Origin: an uncultured Bacteroidales bacterium
GTDB lineage: Bacteria; Bacteroidota; Bacteroidia; Bacteroidales; Muribaculaceae
Reading direction: 5' to 3'
Assembly: GCA_900542185.1 (NCBI GenBank)
Contig: UQMZ01000011.1
Coordinates: 20,654 to 84,653, forward strand
DNA length: 64,000 nucleotides
The translations under genes were made by a program, and so were the position numbers. Positions 1-10,100 of the stretch are shown piece after piece; within the stretch, counting starts at the first letter, position 1, and the number at the start of each line of letters is the position of its first letter. Below the pieces are notes generated by a model. The model had not been told where the DNA came from. It saw nothing but the letters and a program-made list of their open reading frames with translations, and did no database searches.

Positions 1-1
1 C

Positions 2-778
2 TCGTTCTATCGCGACCGTTGGGAAGAACGCGCCGAAAACTGGACTCCGTCCGTCTACAGCCGGTATAAGGGTGACGTGCGCCCCCTGTCGGGATATTTC
101 CTGACAGACGGTCTCGTTCAGCCCGGCGAGGAGATTCCCTACATGCCCGGTGCGTTACCCGGCCAGGTCAAGGTAAAGGACATCAACGGATATGTGTTCA
201 ACGACGACGGCACATATAAGACCGACGAACACGGAATACCCGTTCTTACAGGTGAGCCGGACGGCAAGATCGATGACGCCGACCGCGTGTATATAGGCTC
301 GAGAGACCCGGGATTCATCATGGGATTCAACAATACGTTGCGTTATAAGAATTTCGATTTCAACATCTATTTCTACGGCCATTTCGACCAATGGACCACG
401 GGAGCCTACCGTGATCTGTGGATACAGAACGCCTATATCGTGGACGAAGACAGAAGCGTACCGGTCAGCATCGAAGAAATGTGGAGCACCGACAATCCTG
501 ACGGATGGCGACCCGGATTCGCCCAGTCTTCCAACTCTATACACATAGGCAGTACCGATTTTTATCTCAAGAAGTGCTGGTTCATACGTTGCCGCAACAT
601 AACGCTCGGTTATTCAATACCGGTCAAGAAAGGAATTTCAAAACTGCGTGTGTACGCCGACGTCAACAATCCTTTCATGCTCACCAATTATAAAGGCCTC
701 GACATGGAAACGGATGACTCCGCATACGCCATCCCCAATGTAAGGAGTTTCAACTTCGGTGTGGAAATCTCGTTCTGA
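2..778 (+). CDS. SusC/RagA-type TonB-dependent receptor, C-terminal part
   Basis: This is the last 258 residues of an outer-membrane SusC-family receptor that imports glycans with TonB energy. The frame is open from base 2, so the start and the STN, plug and early barrel regions lie outside the window. What remains is typical barrel: alternating aromatic and polar strands, a late segment reading MGFNNTLRYKNFDFN, and a terminal strand ending in phenylalanine (FGVEISF), as expected for barrel assembly by BAM. A susD gene follows after 45 bp, which is the normal susC-susD order. The glycan cannot be told from this fragment. The downstream six-hairpin-like protein and GH3 enzyme probably belong to the same utilisation locus. 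Confidence 0.92.
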   Translation, partial: SFYRDRWEERAENWTPSVYSRYKGDVRPLSGYFLTDGLVQPGEEIPYMPGALPGQVKVKDINGYVFNDDGTYKTDEHGIPVLTGEPDGKIDDADRVYIGSRDPGFIMGFNNTLRYKNFDFNIYFYGHFDQWTTGAYRDLWIQNAYIVDEDRSVPVSIEEMWSTDNPDGWRPGFAQSSNSIHIGSTDFYLKKCWFIRCRNITLGYSIPVKKGISKLRVYADVNNPFMLTNYKGLDMETDDSAYAIPNVRSFNFGVEISF

Positions 779-784
779 CAACCA

Positions 785-803
785 TTAAGGCATCGTTCCT
801 TAA
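785..803. repeat. 19-bp dyad motif TTAAGG-N7-CCTTAA
   Basis: The sequence ttaaggcatcgttccttaa lies in the 45-bp gap between susC and susD. The same 19 bp occurs at 6697-6715 and, inverted and nearly complete, in the arm at 7000-7033. A degenerate copy is at 43929-43946. It can form a 6-bp stem. It may be a dispersed repeat, a recombinase or regulator site, or an intercistronic hairpin. Confidence 0.6.
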
Positions 804-823
804 CAACTAAAACAACTAATGAA

Positions 824-2320
824 ATGATTAAGAAAATCATATATATTTTAGCCGCGTTCATAGGCGTTACGGCAATGTCGTCGTGCGAGCTGAAATCAAA
901 TGTGTATGACGCCTACAACACCTCGATATTCCCCAAAACCGAGGAGGATCTGGAGGCCCTGCTCGTAGGCAGTGTCTACGCTCCGTTCCGGTCCAACCAG
1001 TTCAGCGGACTTTTCACCGTAGCCATAGGGGGTGTACAGATCTATAACGACATGTGCACCGATATGGGCGACTGCAACTGGAATGACCCCTACTGGTTCG
1101 ACATCATAAATGTCAATTTCAATCTCAACAATTCCAATGGCCCGCAGTTGATATACAACAACTGGCTTTCATCCCTATCCAGAATCGCCGATGTGGTGAA
1201 TCGAATCAAGGAGATGGATTCCATATCCGAAGAGAACAAACGGAAAATGCTTGCCGAATGCTATTGTGCCACGGGATGGTTGGGATATATCCTGTACGAC
1301 ATGTATGGAGGCATTCAGATTCCCACCGAGGAGTCGCTGGCCAATCCTGCCGCCAATGTAATCATTCCCCGTTCGTCTAATGAAGAAACCGCCAAGTTTA
1401 TTGAAGACAATCTGCTTGCCGCGGCCGAAGTCCTTCCCAAGAATATAAAATACGGCTCGTCCGATTACGGCAGATTCACGGCCGGTACCGCCTACACGAT
1501 ACTGATGCACCTGTACATGCACGACGGCCGATGGAAGGACGCAGTGGAAATAGGACGGGAATTGATGAAAGCGGAATACGGCTATCGTCTTGTGCCCGAA
1601 TACAAGGACATCTTCACTCTCGAGAATGAAGGCAACAGCGAGACCATATTCGCCTGCACATGCGATCACGGCATTCACACGCAGTACTGGCTGTCACAGG
1701 TATTGTCCCAGAATTATCCGGTCAAGAACAGAAAAATGCAGCGGTGGGGCGGTTACCGTATGCCGTGGAACTATTTTCATACGTACGAGGACGGCGACCG
1801 GCGTCTCGAGACAATCGTGTCGAGCTATGTCAGCACCGCCGGCGTCCTTGTAGACGAGGCCCACCCCAGCGACGGGTTGAGAAAAGGAGCCATACCTAAG
1901 AAATATGGCGAGGATCCCGAGGATACCGGTGCCGGTTCGGCCATCGACTGGATAGTGCTCAGATACGCGGATGTGCTTCTCCTTCAGGCCGAGGCACTGG
2001 CCCGTAGCGCCGACGGCGTGACACAGGAGGCCGTGGACCGTCTGAACGATATACGCCGGCGCGCGGGACTCGAACCGTACAAGACAGGTGACTTCAGCGG
2101 CCTGGAATCATTCCTGAATGCTGTCCTTACCGAACGTGGCCATGAATTGTATTTCGAAGGATGGCGTCGCAGCGACCTGATCCGCCACGGCAAGTTTGTG
2201 TCCTATGCCAAACTCTATAAAAAGAGCCGTACGGCGGCTCCGCACCATGTCCTGTTCCCGCTGCCTCAATCGGTCATAATGGAGGGCCACGGCCAGGTGC
2301 TTCAGAATCCCGGATATTAA
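824..2320 (+). CDS. SusD/RagB-family surface glycan-binding lipoprotein
   Basis: Partner of the upstream SusC: a surface lipoprotein that caps the receptor and delivers glycan. The 498 residues begin with a lipoprotein signal whose lipobox ends at Cys21 (TAMSSC). The N-terminal SusD-like region carries TPR-type helices. The C-terminal RagB/SusD region has the family hallmarks NDIRRRAGLEPY and ERGHELYFEGWRRSDLIR, and the protein ends with QNPGY, as most SusDs do. Length fits the family. The ATG at 824 is 45 bp after susC stops, so translation is probably coupled within one transcript. Ligand specificity cannot be read from the sequence. Confidence 0.95.
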   Translation: MIKKIIYILAAFIGVTAMSSCELKSNVYDAYNTSIFPKTEEDLEALLVGSVYAPFRSNQFSGLFTVAIGGVQIYNDMCTDMGDCNWNDPYWFDIINVNFNLNNSNGPQLIYNNWLSSLSRIADVVNRIKEMDSISEENKRKMLAECYCATGWLGYILYDMYGGIQIPTEESLANPAANVIIPRSSNEETAKFIEDNLLAAAEVLPKNIKYGSSDYGRFTAGTAYTILMHLYMHDGRWKDAVEIGRELMKAEYGYRLVPEYKDIFTLENEGNSETIFACTCDHGIHTQYWLSQVLSQNYPVKNRKMQRWGGYRMPWNYFHTYEDGDRRLETIVSSYVSTAGVLVDEAHPSDGLRKGAIPKKYGEDPEDTGAGSAIDWIVLRYADVLLLQAEALARSADGVTQEAVDRLNDIRRRAGLEPYKTGDFSGLESFLNAVLTERGHELYFEGWRRSDLIRHGKFVSYAKLYKKSRTAAPHHVLFPLPQSVIMEGHGQVLQNPGY

Positions 2321-2353
2321 GCATTTGTTCAATAATCAGTTAACCCATGAGAG

Positions 2354-2387
2354 GAAAGGGCTGTATTCTATGGGATGCAGCCCTTTC
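2354..2387 (+). terminator. Intercistronic hairpin after susD
   Basis: A perfect 10-bp stem (gaaagggctg / cagccctttc) encloses a 14-base loop and ends 10 bp before the next start codon. There is no T-run after it, so a full stop of transcription is doubtful. It more likely trims or stabilises the susD message relative to the downstream enzyme genes. Confidence 0.45.
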
Positions 2388-2397
2388 ATAAATTGAT

Positions 2398-4536
2398 ATG
2401 AAACCGTTATTGTCAATAATAATCCTGCTGACCGTCTCATTGGCAGCATACTCCGCGGAACATCGTTTCTACGCCGATGAAGGCGCGGGAGACGATTTTT
2501 CTCCTCAAGGCATCGTCTGCATGATCCGCTCAGGCATAGACGGCGACGTGGAGAACGTACGGGTCACCATTAAGAATAACAGACATACGCCGTTTCAGCC
2601 CGTAAAGGCAGGCATCCTCCTTGGCATCGACACATACATGGATCGATATCCCGACTGGAACGACAAATACTTCCCTACCCTTATGGTATGCGAGCCATGT
2701 CATTTCTATGGTTATATGCAATCTCCTTCGGGAAGGATCAAGGCCATCGCATCACCGGACCCTGTGGCATCCTGGAGTCTCGATTATAATCTCGGGTATC
2801 AGGATCCGGCACCGCATTGGTTCATGGGACATCGCATCAAGTCATTGAGGCTTGATCTTCTTGCAGCCCTGCCTTTGCCCGATCATCATCCACGGGACCA
2901 ATGGCAGCTTATGCCGGGTGAAGAACGCTCCTGGACCATAAAGATCATTGATATTCCTGCACTCGCGGATTTCGAAGCGACAGTAAGCCGGGAATGCGGT
3001 GTTCCGATGCTGCACATGGAAACGACATCCACCGCTCCAGGCAATGAAATACAGTTTGACATCCATGGCACTGCTCCGTCAGTGACAGTCAACCGACAGC
3101 CTGTACCCGTTAAGAAATCAGACATCGGCTGGCAGGCCTGTTTCTCATCCTCCACACCCGGCATATATGACATCGAGGTCATTGACGGGAACAAAAGGGC
3201 TCATGGTCACATCAATGTCCGTTATCCCTGGCGCAGGACCATGGAACTCGCCCGTGAAGCAGCCTGGCGATATAAGCAGAAAGCCACATCGCATGTCGAG
3301 AGCTGGTATGGATTCCATACAGCATTCCTCGCCGCACGATATTTCCCATGCGATTCCATCGACAGCCTTCTCAACAAACGGTTCGATACGATATTCAATG
3401 AATTGTTTGACTCCGACGGCAACCAGAAGAAGTATGACTGGCGCATTCAGAACGTATCGTCGACTGTCGGGATGCTTGTGGACAGATACGAGGCATACGG
3501 CGACAAGGCCGACCTTATGAAGGCCCGTCTCCTTGCCGACCGGTTTATTTCATCGTTTCAACAGAAAGACGGAGCGTACAGGACAGGCAACACCGTATAT
3601 ACAAGCGTGATATACCCGGCCAAGAGCATTCTCGAGCTCGCCGACGCCGAATGGGAAGCAGGCCTCAAGAACGACGCGCGTAGACATGAACGTTCCGCCC
3701 GGATGGCTATTGACCGCCTTGTGGAATCCAAAGGGGATTTCGAAACAGAAGGGGAAATTACATACGAGGACGGAATGGTCAGCTGCTCCGCGCTGCAGAT
3801 AGGAATGCTCGCCCTCCGGCAGAAGGACAACAGATTGCGCCGGCATTATACCGATGAAATGCTCGAGATATTGAAAGGCCATGACTGTCTGACTCAGCTT
3901 AGGGTGCCGGACGGGCGCCGGAGAGGCGGGACCATGCGCTATTGGGAGGCTCAGTATGACGTTCACATGCTGCCCAACATGATTTCATCGCCCCATGGCT
4001 GGAGCGCATGGCGCGCATACGCCACTTATTATGCGTACCTGCTCACGGGTGACGAACGGTGGATTAAGGAAACTTTCGACGCGGCTTCATCGTTCGCATC
4101 TCTCATTGACCCCTCAAGCGGCCGACTCAGATGGGCGTTTGTCGTGGACCCTCAGCTTCATGTCCGGCAGATAGCCGTCCCTGACTCTGCGCACACATCC
4201 GAGACTCCAAGCTATGGCACACCGCATCCCGATGTGTACGGCAATCGTAAATTCATCGTCGGCGAACAATATGTGGACATGATATCCGACTGGCAGACTG
4301 TCGTATCTTCCGACAATGACGTCCATGAGGTATTCAAGTTCATCGCCGAGGCCGTGCTGGACAAGGCGTATGTCGTGGAACGCCCCGACGGATCGTTGGG
4401 CTGCTACAATTGCAAAGCCGTACGAAACGGCAATAATATTGAAGTCCATGCCTCCGAACCCCAGATATGCCGCCTGTTCGTCAATACGAAGCGTAAATAT
4501 AATGTCAAATTCGATGGAGAAATAATATGGCAATGA
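2398..4536 (+). CDS. Secreted six-hairpin-glycosidase-like protein, specificity unknown
   Basis: A 712-residue protein with a cleavable signal peptide (AAYSA before Glu20), so probably periplasmic. Residues about 20-280 look like an all-beta domain. About 290-640 is helical, with repeated hairpin features (NVSSTVGMLVDRYEAYGD, YTSVIYPAKSILELADAEWE, GWSAWRAYATYYAYLLTG) of the kind seen in (alpha/alpha)6-barrel glycosidases and polysaccharide lyases. I do not recognise a specific CAZy family and cannot point to catalytic residues. Its place between SusD and GH3, with a 10-bp overlap into the GH3 gene, argues for a role in breaking down the same glycan. Fold assignment is an inference from local sequence character. 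Confidence 0.6.
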   Translation: MKPLLSIIILLTVSLAAYSAEHRFYADEGAGDDFSPQGIVCMIRSGIDGDVENVRVTIKNNRHTPFQPVKAGILLGIDTYMDRYPDWNDKYFPTLMVCEPCHFYGYMQSPSGRIKAIASPDPVASWSLDYNLGYQDPAPHWFMGHRIKSLRLDLLAALPLPDHHPRDQWQLMPGEERSWTIKIIDIPALADFEATVSRECGVPMLHMETTSTAPGNEIQFDIHGTAPSVTVNRQPVPVKKSDIGWQACFSSSTPGIYDIEVIDGNKRAHGHINVRYPWRRTMELAREAAWRYKQKATSHVESWYGFHTAFLAARYFPCDSIDSLLNKRFDTIFNELFDSDGNQKKYDWRIQNVSSTVGMLVDRYEAYGDKADLMKARLLADRFISSFQQKDGAYRTGNTVYTSVIYPAKSILELADAEWEAGLKNDARRHERSARMAIDRLVESKGDFETEGEITYEDGMVSCSALQIGMLALRQKDNRLRRHYTDEMLEILKGHDCLTQLRVPDGRRRGGTMRYWEAQYDVHMLPNMISSPHGWSAWRAYATYYAYLLTGDERWIKETFDAASSFASLIDPSSGRLRWAFVVDPQLHVRQIAVPDSAHTSETPSYGTPHPDVYGNRKFIVGEQYVDMISDWQTVVSSDNDVHEVFKFIAEAVLDKAYVVERPDGSLGCYNCKAVRNGNNIEVHASEPQICRLFVNTKRKYNVKFDGEIIWQ

Positions 4537-6752
4537 ATATAAGGAATATATGTCTGCTGGTCTATACGCTTGCCGCCCCTGCCTGCCTCGTCAGGGCGGA
4601 CGTGCCGGCATACCTCAATGACAGGCTGGATATCGAGACAAGAGTAGAGGATGCTCTGGGACGGCTCACCGTCGAGGAAAAGATCGCGATGATTCATGCC
4701 CAGTCCAAGTTCACATCCCCGGGCGTTCCTCGTCTGGGCATTCCGGACCTTACGGTCAACGACGGTCCGCAGGGTGTCAGGGATGAATTGTTATGGGACA
4801 GTTGGGAAAATGCCGGGCATACCAACGACTCATGCACTTCGTATCCGGCATTGACATCATTGGCGGCAACATGGAACCGCGGACTTGCCCGCCGGCAGGG
4901 ACGCTCGTTGGGAGAAGAATTTCTTCAGCGTGGGAAGGACGTGGCCCTTGCCCCGGGCATCAATATCTCCCGCCACCCTCTCTGTGGCCGTAACTTCGAA
5001 TATATGGGCGAAGACCCTTTCCTGGCCGGTGTCATGGCCGCTGAATTCGTGAAGGGGATTCAAACCAACGGTATCGCGGCATGTGTGAAGCACTTCGCGC
5101 TCAACAATCAGGAAACAGACCGTCACGAAGTAAACGTGATCGTAAGCGACCGGGCCCTTCACGAGATATATCTGGAAGGCTTCAGGCGTGCCATTGTCGA
5201 CGGCGGGGCATGGACTGTAATGGGCGCCTATAACAAATACAGGGGACAATTCTGCACCCACAATGAGTATCTTAACAAAATCCTGAAAACAGACTGGAAT
5301 TTTGACGGAGTCTTCATATCCGACTGGGGTGGCACGGAAGATACGCGTGAAGCCATATTCAACGGGCTTGACCTGGAATTCGGCACCCATACCGACGGCT
5401 TGTCCTCCGGCATGAAAAACGCATACGACAACTATTATCTCGCGTCTCCATACCTGGAATTGATAAGGTCCGGGGCGGTAGGTACCACCGAACTTGATGA
5501 TAAGGTTCGCCGCATCCTGCGCCTGATGTTTCGCACATCTATGAACCGCAACCGCGGATTCGGGTCCCGCAATTCGAAGGAACATTCTGCCGACGTACTC
5601 GCCGTGCAACAGGAGGGAATTGTACTGCTGAAAAACGACAATGACATCCTGCCTGTCGACAGAAAAAAATATCACAGGATACTCGTAGTCGGTGAGAACG
5701 CGTACCAATCACATACCCGCTGGGGTGGATCCTCGGGCATTAAAGCGCGATATGAGGTCAAACCCATAGACGCCCTGCGCAGTAGAGCCGGCAATGATGT
5801 CGACATCATGTTCCAACAGGGTTATACAACTGTCATGCCCGAGAACATTCAGCTTGAGGATTCGCTCAGGGCCGAGGCCGTCAGAGCTGCCCGGAATGCG
5901 GATCTTGTGATATACATCGGTGGTTACGACAAACGGTATGACACGGAAAGCCACGATCGGACGGATTCTAAAGCCCCATATCGTCAGGACCGTCTCATAG
6001 AAGAACTTCTTCAACAGCACAAGCCTGTCGTGGTCGTAACTTTTGGGGCAAGTACGTTCGACATGCCGTTTATCGACCGGATACCCGCCATGCTTCATGC
6101 CTGGTATGGAGGAAGCGAGTCGGGCACGGCTCTGGCACAGGTCCTTTTCGGCGAGATAAACCCTTCGGGCAAACTTCCTGTAACCTTTTATAAGCAGGCA
6201 TCGGATTGCGGAGCATTGGCCTTGGGCGAATATCCCGGCGACGGTGAGAACGTTCGTTACAACGAGGACATTTTTGTAGGTTACCGGTATGTTGACCGAT
6301 ATGGAGTGAAACCTCAATTCCATTTCGGTCATGGGTTAAGCTACACACGCTTCTCCTATGGCAAACCTGCCGTCGACAAAAAGGAGTTGACTAAGGGCGA
6401 TACCATAAATATTTCCATCCCTGTTACTAATACCGGCTCACGCTACGGCAAGGAAACAGTGCAGCTGTACGTTCACGATGACAAGGCGTCGGTAATACGT
6501 CCGGTTAAGGAATTGAAAGGTTTCGACAAATTAAGTCTCGCTCCCGGAGAAACGAAACACGCCGTGTTCCGACTCACAGCAGATGATCTGAGTTTCTATG
6601 ATGAATCTTCCGGGAGCTGGAAAGCGGAGCCGGGCACATTCCAGGTGCTGATAGGCGCTTCTTCAAACGATATCAGAAGAAATACACAGATTCGACTTAA
6701 GGCATCGTTCCTTAAAAAATATATACGCCAGGGCGGTGGATTTTCGAGGTAA
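4527..6752 (+). CDS. Glycoside hydrolase family 3 beta-glucosidase-type enzyme
   Basis: A 741-residue exported retaining beta-glycosidase, most likely acting on short beta-linked oligosaccharides in the periplasm. A signal peptide covers about residues 1-24. The GH3 N-terminal barrel carries GPQGVRDE, KHFALNNQETDRHEVNV and the nucleophile motif FISDWGG with Asp266. The alpha/beta sandwich domain follows (VLLKNDNDILPV, WYGGSESGTALAQVLFG), then the fibronectin-like C-terminal domain (GKETVQLYVHD, VKELKGFDKLSLAPGE). It overlaps the previous gene by 10 bp, so they are translationally coupled. The last 17 or so residues are encoded inside the repeat at 6700-6733, and the stop codon lies at the foot of the next hairpin, so the native end of this enzyme may have been replaced by repeat sequence. 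Confidence 0.93.
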   Translation: MAMNIRNICLLVYTLAAPACLVRADVPAYLNDRLDIETRVEDALGRLTVEEKIAMIHAQSKFTSPGVPRLGIPDLTVNDGPQGVRDELLWDSWENAGHTNDSCTSYPALTSLAATWNRGLARRQGRSLGEEFLQRGKDVALAPGINISRHPLCGRNFEYMGEDPFLAGVMAAEFVKGIQTNGIAACVKHFALNNQETDRHEVNVIVSDRALHEIYLEGFRRAIVDGGAWTVMGAYNKYRGQFCTHNEYLNKILKTDWNFDGVFISDWGGTEDTREAIFNGLDLEFGTHTDGLSSGMKNAYDNYYLASPYLELIRSGAVGTTELDDKVRRILRLMFRTSMNRNRGFGSRNSKEHSADVLAVQQEGIVLLKNDNDILPVDRKKYHRILVVGENAYQSHTRWGGSSGIKARYEVKPIDALRSRAGNDVDIMFQQGYTTVMPENIQLEDSLRAEAVRAARNADLVIYIGGYDKRYDTESHDRTDSKAPYRQDRLIEELLQQHKPVVVVTFGASTFDMPFIDRIPAMLHAWYGGSESGTALAQVLFGEINPSGKLPVTFYKQASDCGALALGEYPGDGENVRYNEDIFVGYRYVDRYGVKPQFHFGHGLSYTRFSYGKPAVDKKELTKGDTINISIPVTNTGSRYGKETVQLYVHDDKASVIRPVKELKGFDKLSLAPGETKHAVFRLTADDLSFYDESSGSWKAEPGTFQVLIGASSNDIRRNTQIRLKASFLKKYIRQGGGFSR
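6700..6733. repeat. Left copy of 34-bp inverted repeat
   Basis: This 34-bp segment matches the reverse complement of 7000-7033 at every base. It includes the core of the 19-bp dyad also found at 785-803. It lies within the last codons of the GH3 gene. Together the two arms bound a 266-bp interior. Confidence 0.9.
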
Positions 6753-6810
6753 TTTATTCGGTCTCAGAGGGAGCAGCCTCGCGGCTGTGACCGAGGAGAA
6801 CGGATAAATT
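6751..6810. repeat. 60-nt imperfect hairpin after the GH3 stop codon
   Basis: The segment folds on itself: aatttattcg at the left pairs with cggataaatt at the right, and inner blocks also pair (gtctc with gagaa; cagcc with ggctg). It begins on the GH3 stop codon and could act as an RNA end signal, but no T-run follows. It is one of two hairpins inside the element bounded by the 34-bp repeats. Confidence 0.6.
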
Positions 6811-6840
6811 AACCGAAAAGACACCGGGCAAGGCACAAAT

Positions 6841-6848
6841 TAATTTTG
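6841..6848 (+). promoter_or_regulatory. Candidate -7 box TAATTTTG facing susC
   Basis: TAATTTTG fits the Bacteroidetes -7 consensus TAnnTTTG and points toward susC at 7141. No clear -33 TTTG is present about 20 bp upstream, so support is partial. The box sits in the AT-rich centre of the segment between the 34-bp inverted repeats. Inversion of that segment would turn it away from susC. Confidence 0.35.
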
Positions 6849-6906
6849 AATTGTTAAAAATTATCTATTAACAACTGGCATGTCCGAAAAAGATATTACC
6901 ATAGAC

Positions 6907-6999
6907 TCGCAGCTGCACCTCATCTTTAGCCTTTTGACTCAGTCACATAGCCCGCTATGCTCCTGAGTCTGCAAGGCTATATCTGAGGCACATCTGCGA
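6907..6999. repeat. 93-nt imperfect palindrome (REP-like)
   Basis: Nested complementary blocks run from tcgcag at 6907 to ctgcga at 6999: cctca with tgagg, agcctt with aaggct, actcag with ctgagt and catagc with gctatg at the centre. Such a long hairpin resembles repetitive extragenic palindromes or a non-autonomous mobile element. It lies in the susC leader and directly abuts the right 34-bp repeat. Confidence 0.7.
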
Positions 7000-7033
7000 C
7001 CCTGGCGTATATATTTTTTAAGGAACGATGCCT
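7000..7033. repeat. Right copy of 34-bp inverted repeat
   Basis: Exact inverted copy of 6700-6733, ending 107 bp before the susC start codon. With its partner it defines a 334-bp unit that could be an invertible regulatory segment or a small non-autonomous mobile element. No invertase or transposase gene is in the window. Confidence 0.9.
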
Positions 7034-7140
7034 AAGACGCACGGAAGGTATTGATACCAAATAAAGACACACAGGAAAAATACCATGTAAGGACGCACGC
7101 CTGGTTCAAATCGAGACCAACAATAACAATAATAATAAGT

Positions 7141-10100
7141 ATGGACGAACTAACAAAACGAACGCCCCGTCGGGAATTGCGTTACGGCATCAAGGCTCTT
7201 ATATTGAGTTTCGTGATGCTGATGATAGCGTTCCCGTCGTATGCGAGAAATGGCAACATCACCATCAATGTAAGCGGTGTGCCGATGCAGACAGTCTTGA
7301 AAAAAATCGAGCAGCAGACCGACTACAGGTTCTTCTACAGCAAGGACGCCGTGAACGTCAACTCCAAGGTGAGCCTGAACGTCACGAACGAGCCGCTGAC
7401 GACTGTGCTTGACAAACTTTTCGACAGCAGCGGCATCAGCTATCGCATCAACAAGAAGCAGATAGTACTGACCAAAGGAGGCAAAGCCGAGCCGAAAGCG
7501 GGGAGCGCCATCGAAGCGAAGAACAAGAAGAAAGGCGAGACGGTGCATGTGACCGGATATGTGCGTGATGAGGCCGGAGAGCCGCTGATCGGAGTTACGG
7601 TAATGGACAAGGGCACCATGAAAGGAGCCGCCACAGATGTTGACGGCAAGTATGAGATTGACGTTCCGGTCGGATCGAGCCTGAAATATTCGTACGTAGG
7701 CTATGATCCGGTTTCAAAAAAGGTGAACGGAGCCGGGGAGCTGGACGTAACCATGAGCGAAGGCGCCAATGTCCTTAACGAAGTGGTGGTGATCGGCTAC
7801 GGCACGATGGACAAGAAGGAACTTACCTCGGCCATAAGCCATGTCGGCGAGAAGGACTTCCTGTCCGTAAGTACCCTTGATCCCAAGATGCTGATACAAG
7901 GCAAAGTGCCGGGTGTGTCCATAACCAATACCGGCGCGGGAGACCCGAATAACCAGGCCAGTATCCAGATTCGCGGCGTCTCCTCGCGTTCCGCAGGTCT
8001 GGGGCCGTTGATTGTCATCGACGGAGTGCCGGGCGGAGACCTTACGAACGTCAGTCCCAGCGACATCGCTTCGTTTGACATTCTGAAGGACGGTGCCGCA
8101 TCGGCCATATATGGAACGCGGGGATCGAACGGAGTCGTCGTGGTTACGACCAAGAAGGGCGCGCGCGACGGAAAGACACACACATCATATTCCTGTACGC
8201 TGTCATGGGATGTAATGAAAAAGGAGCTGGACATGATGAGCGCGCAGGATTTTCGCGAGGTCCGTCTCGGCTGGGGAGACCCTGGAGTTGACATCGGCGG
8301 AAATGTCGACTGGCTTGACGCCGTGTCGCGCACCGGATTCACGATGAAACATACGCTCTCGGTAAGCGGCGGAAATGAAAGGAGCAACTATCGGGTGAGT
8401 GCCGACTATCGCGATGCGAACGGAATTGACCTGCGGTCGGGCAGGCGCGAGTATGGTGCGCGCGCGTCGGTGCATCATTCCACCAAGGGCGATCTGTTCA
8501 CGATAGACCTCAATGTGGCGCCGCGCGTCATATCGCGTGACAATGCCGACTGGGGAGTGTTCAAGGATGCCATTGAGGCCAATCCGACCACCCCTCTGAT
8601 GGATCCCAACAATCCCTCGCAATATTATAATTTCTTCGGGCAGATTGCCGGCAGCAACCCTGTGGAGAGACAGAAGCTGGAGAAAAGCCATGGCGACGAC
8701 AGACTGCTGGACATGGACGGATCGCTGAAACTCAACCTGCTTCCGTTGTTTTACAGGAACGAGACGACCGGACAGAATCTTTCTACCCAGATTATGTTTG
8801 CGAGTCATCATTACAGCAACGACAACACTTCGTTCGTACCGTCGACCAGCACGGCATGTCTGAACAGCGGACACGAGGGCGTCGCTTCCCGCTCATACAG
8901 TAAAAATCATCAGTACATTCTGGAATGGCTTACAAATTACAGCGCATGTTTCGCTGACAAGCACAATCTGAAGGCCATGGTCGGATATTCCTATCAGTAT
9001 TCCCAGTCTTCGGGCTTCAATGCGGAGAACCGTGATTTTCCCAACGACGGTCTCGGTGCTGACAATCTCGGATCCGGACTATGGGCCAAGGAAGAAGGCG
9101 AGGTGCTGATGGGCAGCTATAAGAACGATTCGAAACTTATCTCCTTCTTCGGCCGACTGAGCTATGATTACGACGGCAAATATCTTGTCACCGCGTCCCT
9201 GCGTCATGAAGGATCGTCAAAATTCGGCAAGAATCATAAATGGGGTAATTTCCCTGCCGTTTCCGTAGGATGGCGCATATCGCAGGAAGAATTCATGAAG
9301 GACATCACATGGATTAACGACCTGAAGATAAGGGCCGACTATGGAGTCACCGGCAATCAGGATTTCGGCAGCTATCTGTCCATAAACACCATGAGCGGAT
9401 TCGGATACTATTACTATAACGGAAAATATATACAGGTGTGGGGACCGGGCAAGAACGTGAACCCCGACCTGCATTGGGAAAAGGGAAAGAACTGGAACGT
9501 CGGTCTTGATTTCTCATTGCTCGACAATCGCATCTATGGCTCGCTGAACTATTTCAACCGCAGGCAGCAGGATCTGCTTGGTAATTACACGGTTTCGGTG
9601 CCGCCGAACATCCATGGCGAGACATTCGTGAATGTGGGAACGATGAAAAACACGGGATTTGAATTCGACCTTAACTTCAATGCCGTGGAGACCAGGGATT
9701 TTTCATACAATTTCAGTGTGATCGGAAGCACGATGAGCAATAAGTTCGTGAAATTCAGTAATTCGGAATATGTGGGACAGGATTATTACAGCGTCTGCGA
9801 GACAGTGAATCCGTATCCCTACTATTTCCTGCAGCGCATCGAGAAGGGCAAGCCCATAGGCAATTTCTACATGTGGAAATATGCCGGCGTCGACCGCAAC
9901 GGAGACTGGGTGGTATATGACAAGAACGGAGAAATGATCAGTGCGTCGATGGCTACTGAAGAAGACCGTCGTGTGGTCGGAAACGGAATGCCGAAATTCA
10001 CCATGTCGACGACACATAACTTCCGTTACCGCAATTTCGATTTATCGCTGTTCTTCCGGGGGGCTTTCGGTTTCCAGATCTTCAACATTCATGATTTTTA

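Noticed and set aside
6751..7033. Small protein-coding gene inside the inverted-repeat element
   Set aside because: All frames are short and interrupted, and the sequence is dominated by hairpins.
7051..7140. Longer susC start at TTG 7051
   Set aside because: The extra 30 residues are polar and lie before a good signal peptide; the ATG at 7141 fits secretion better.
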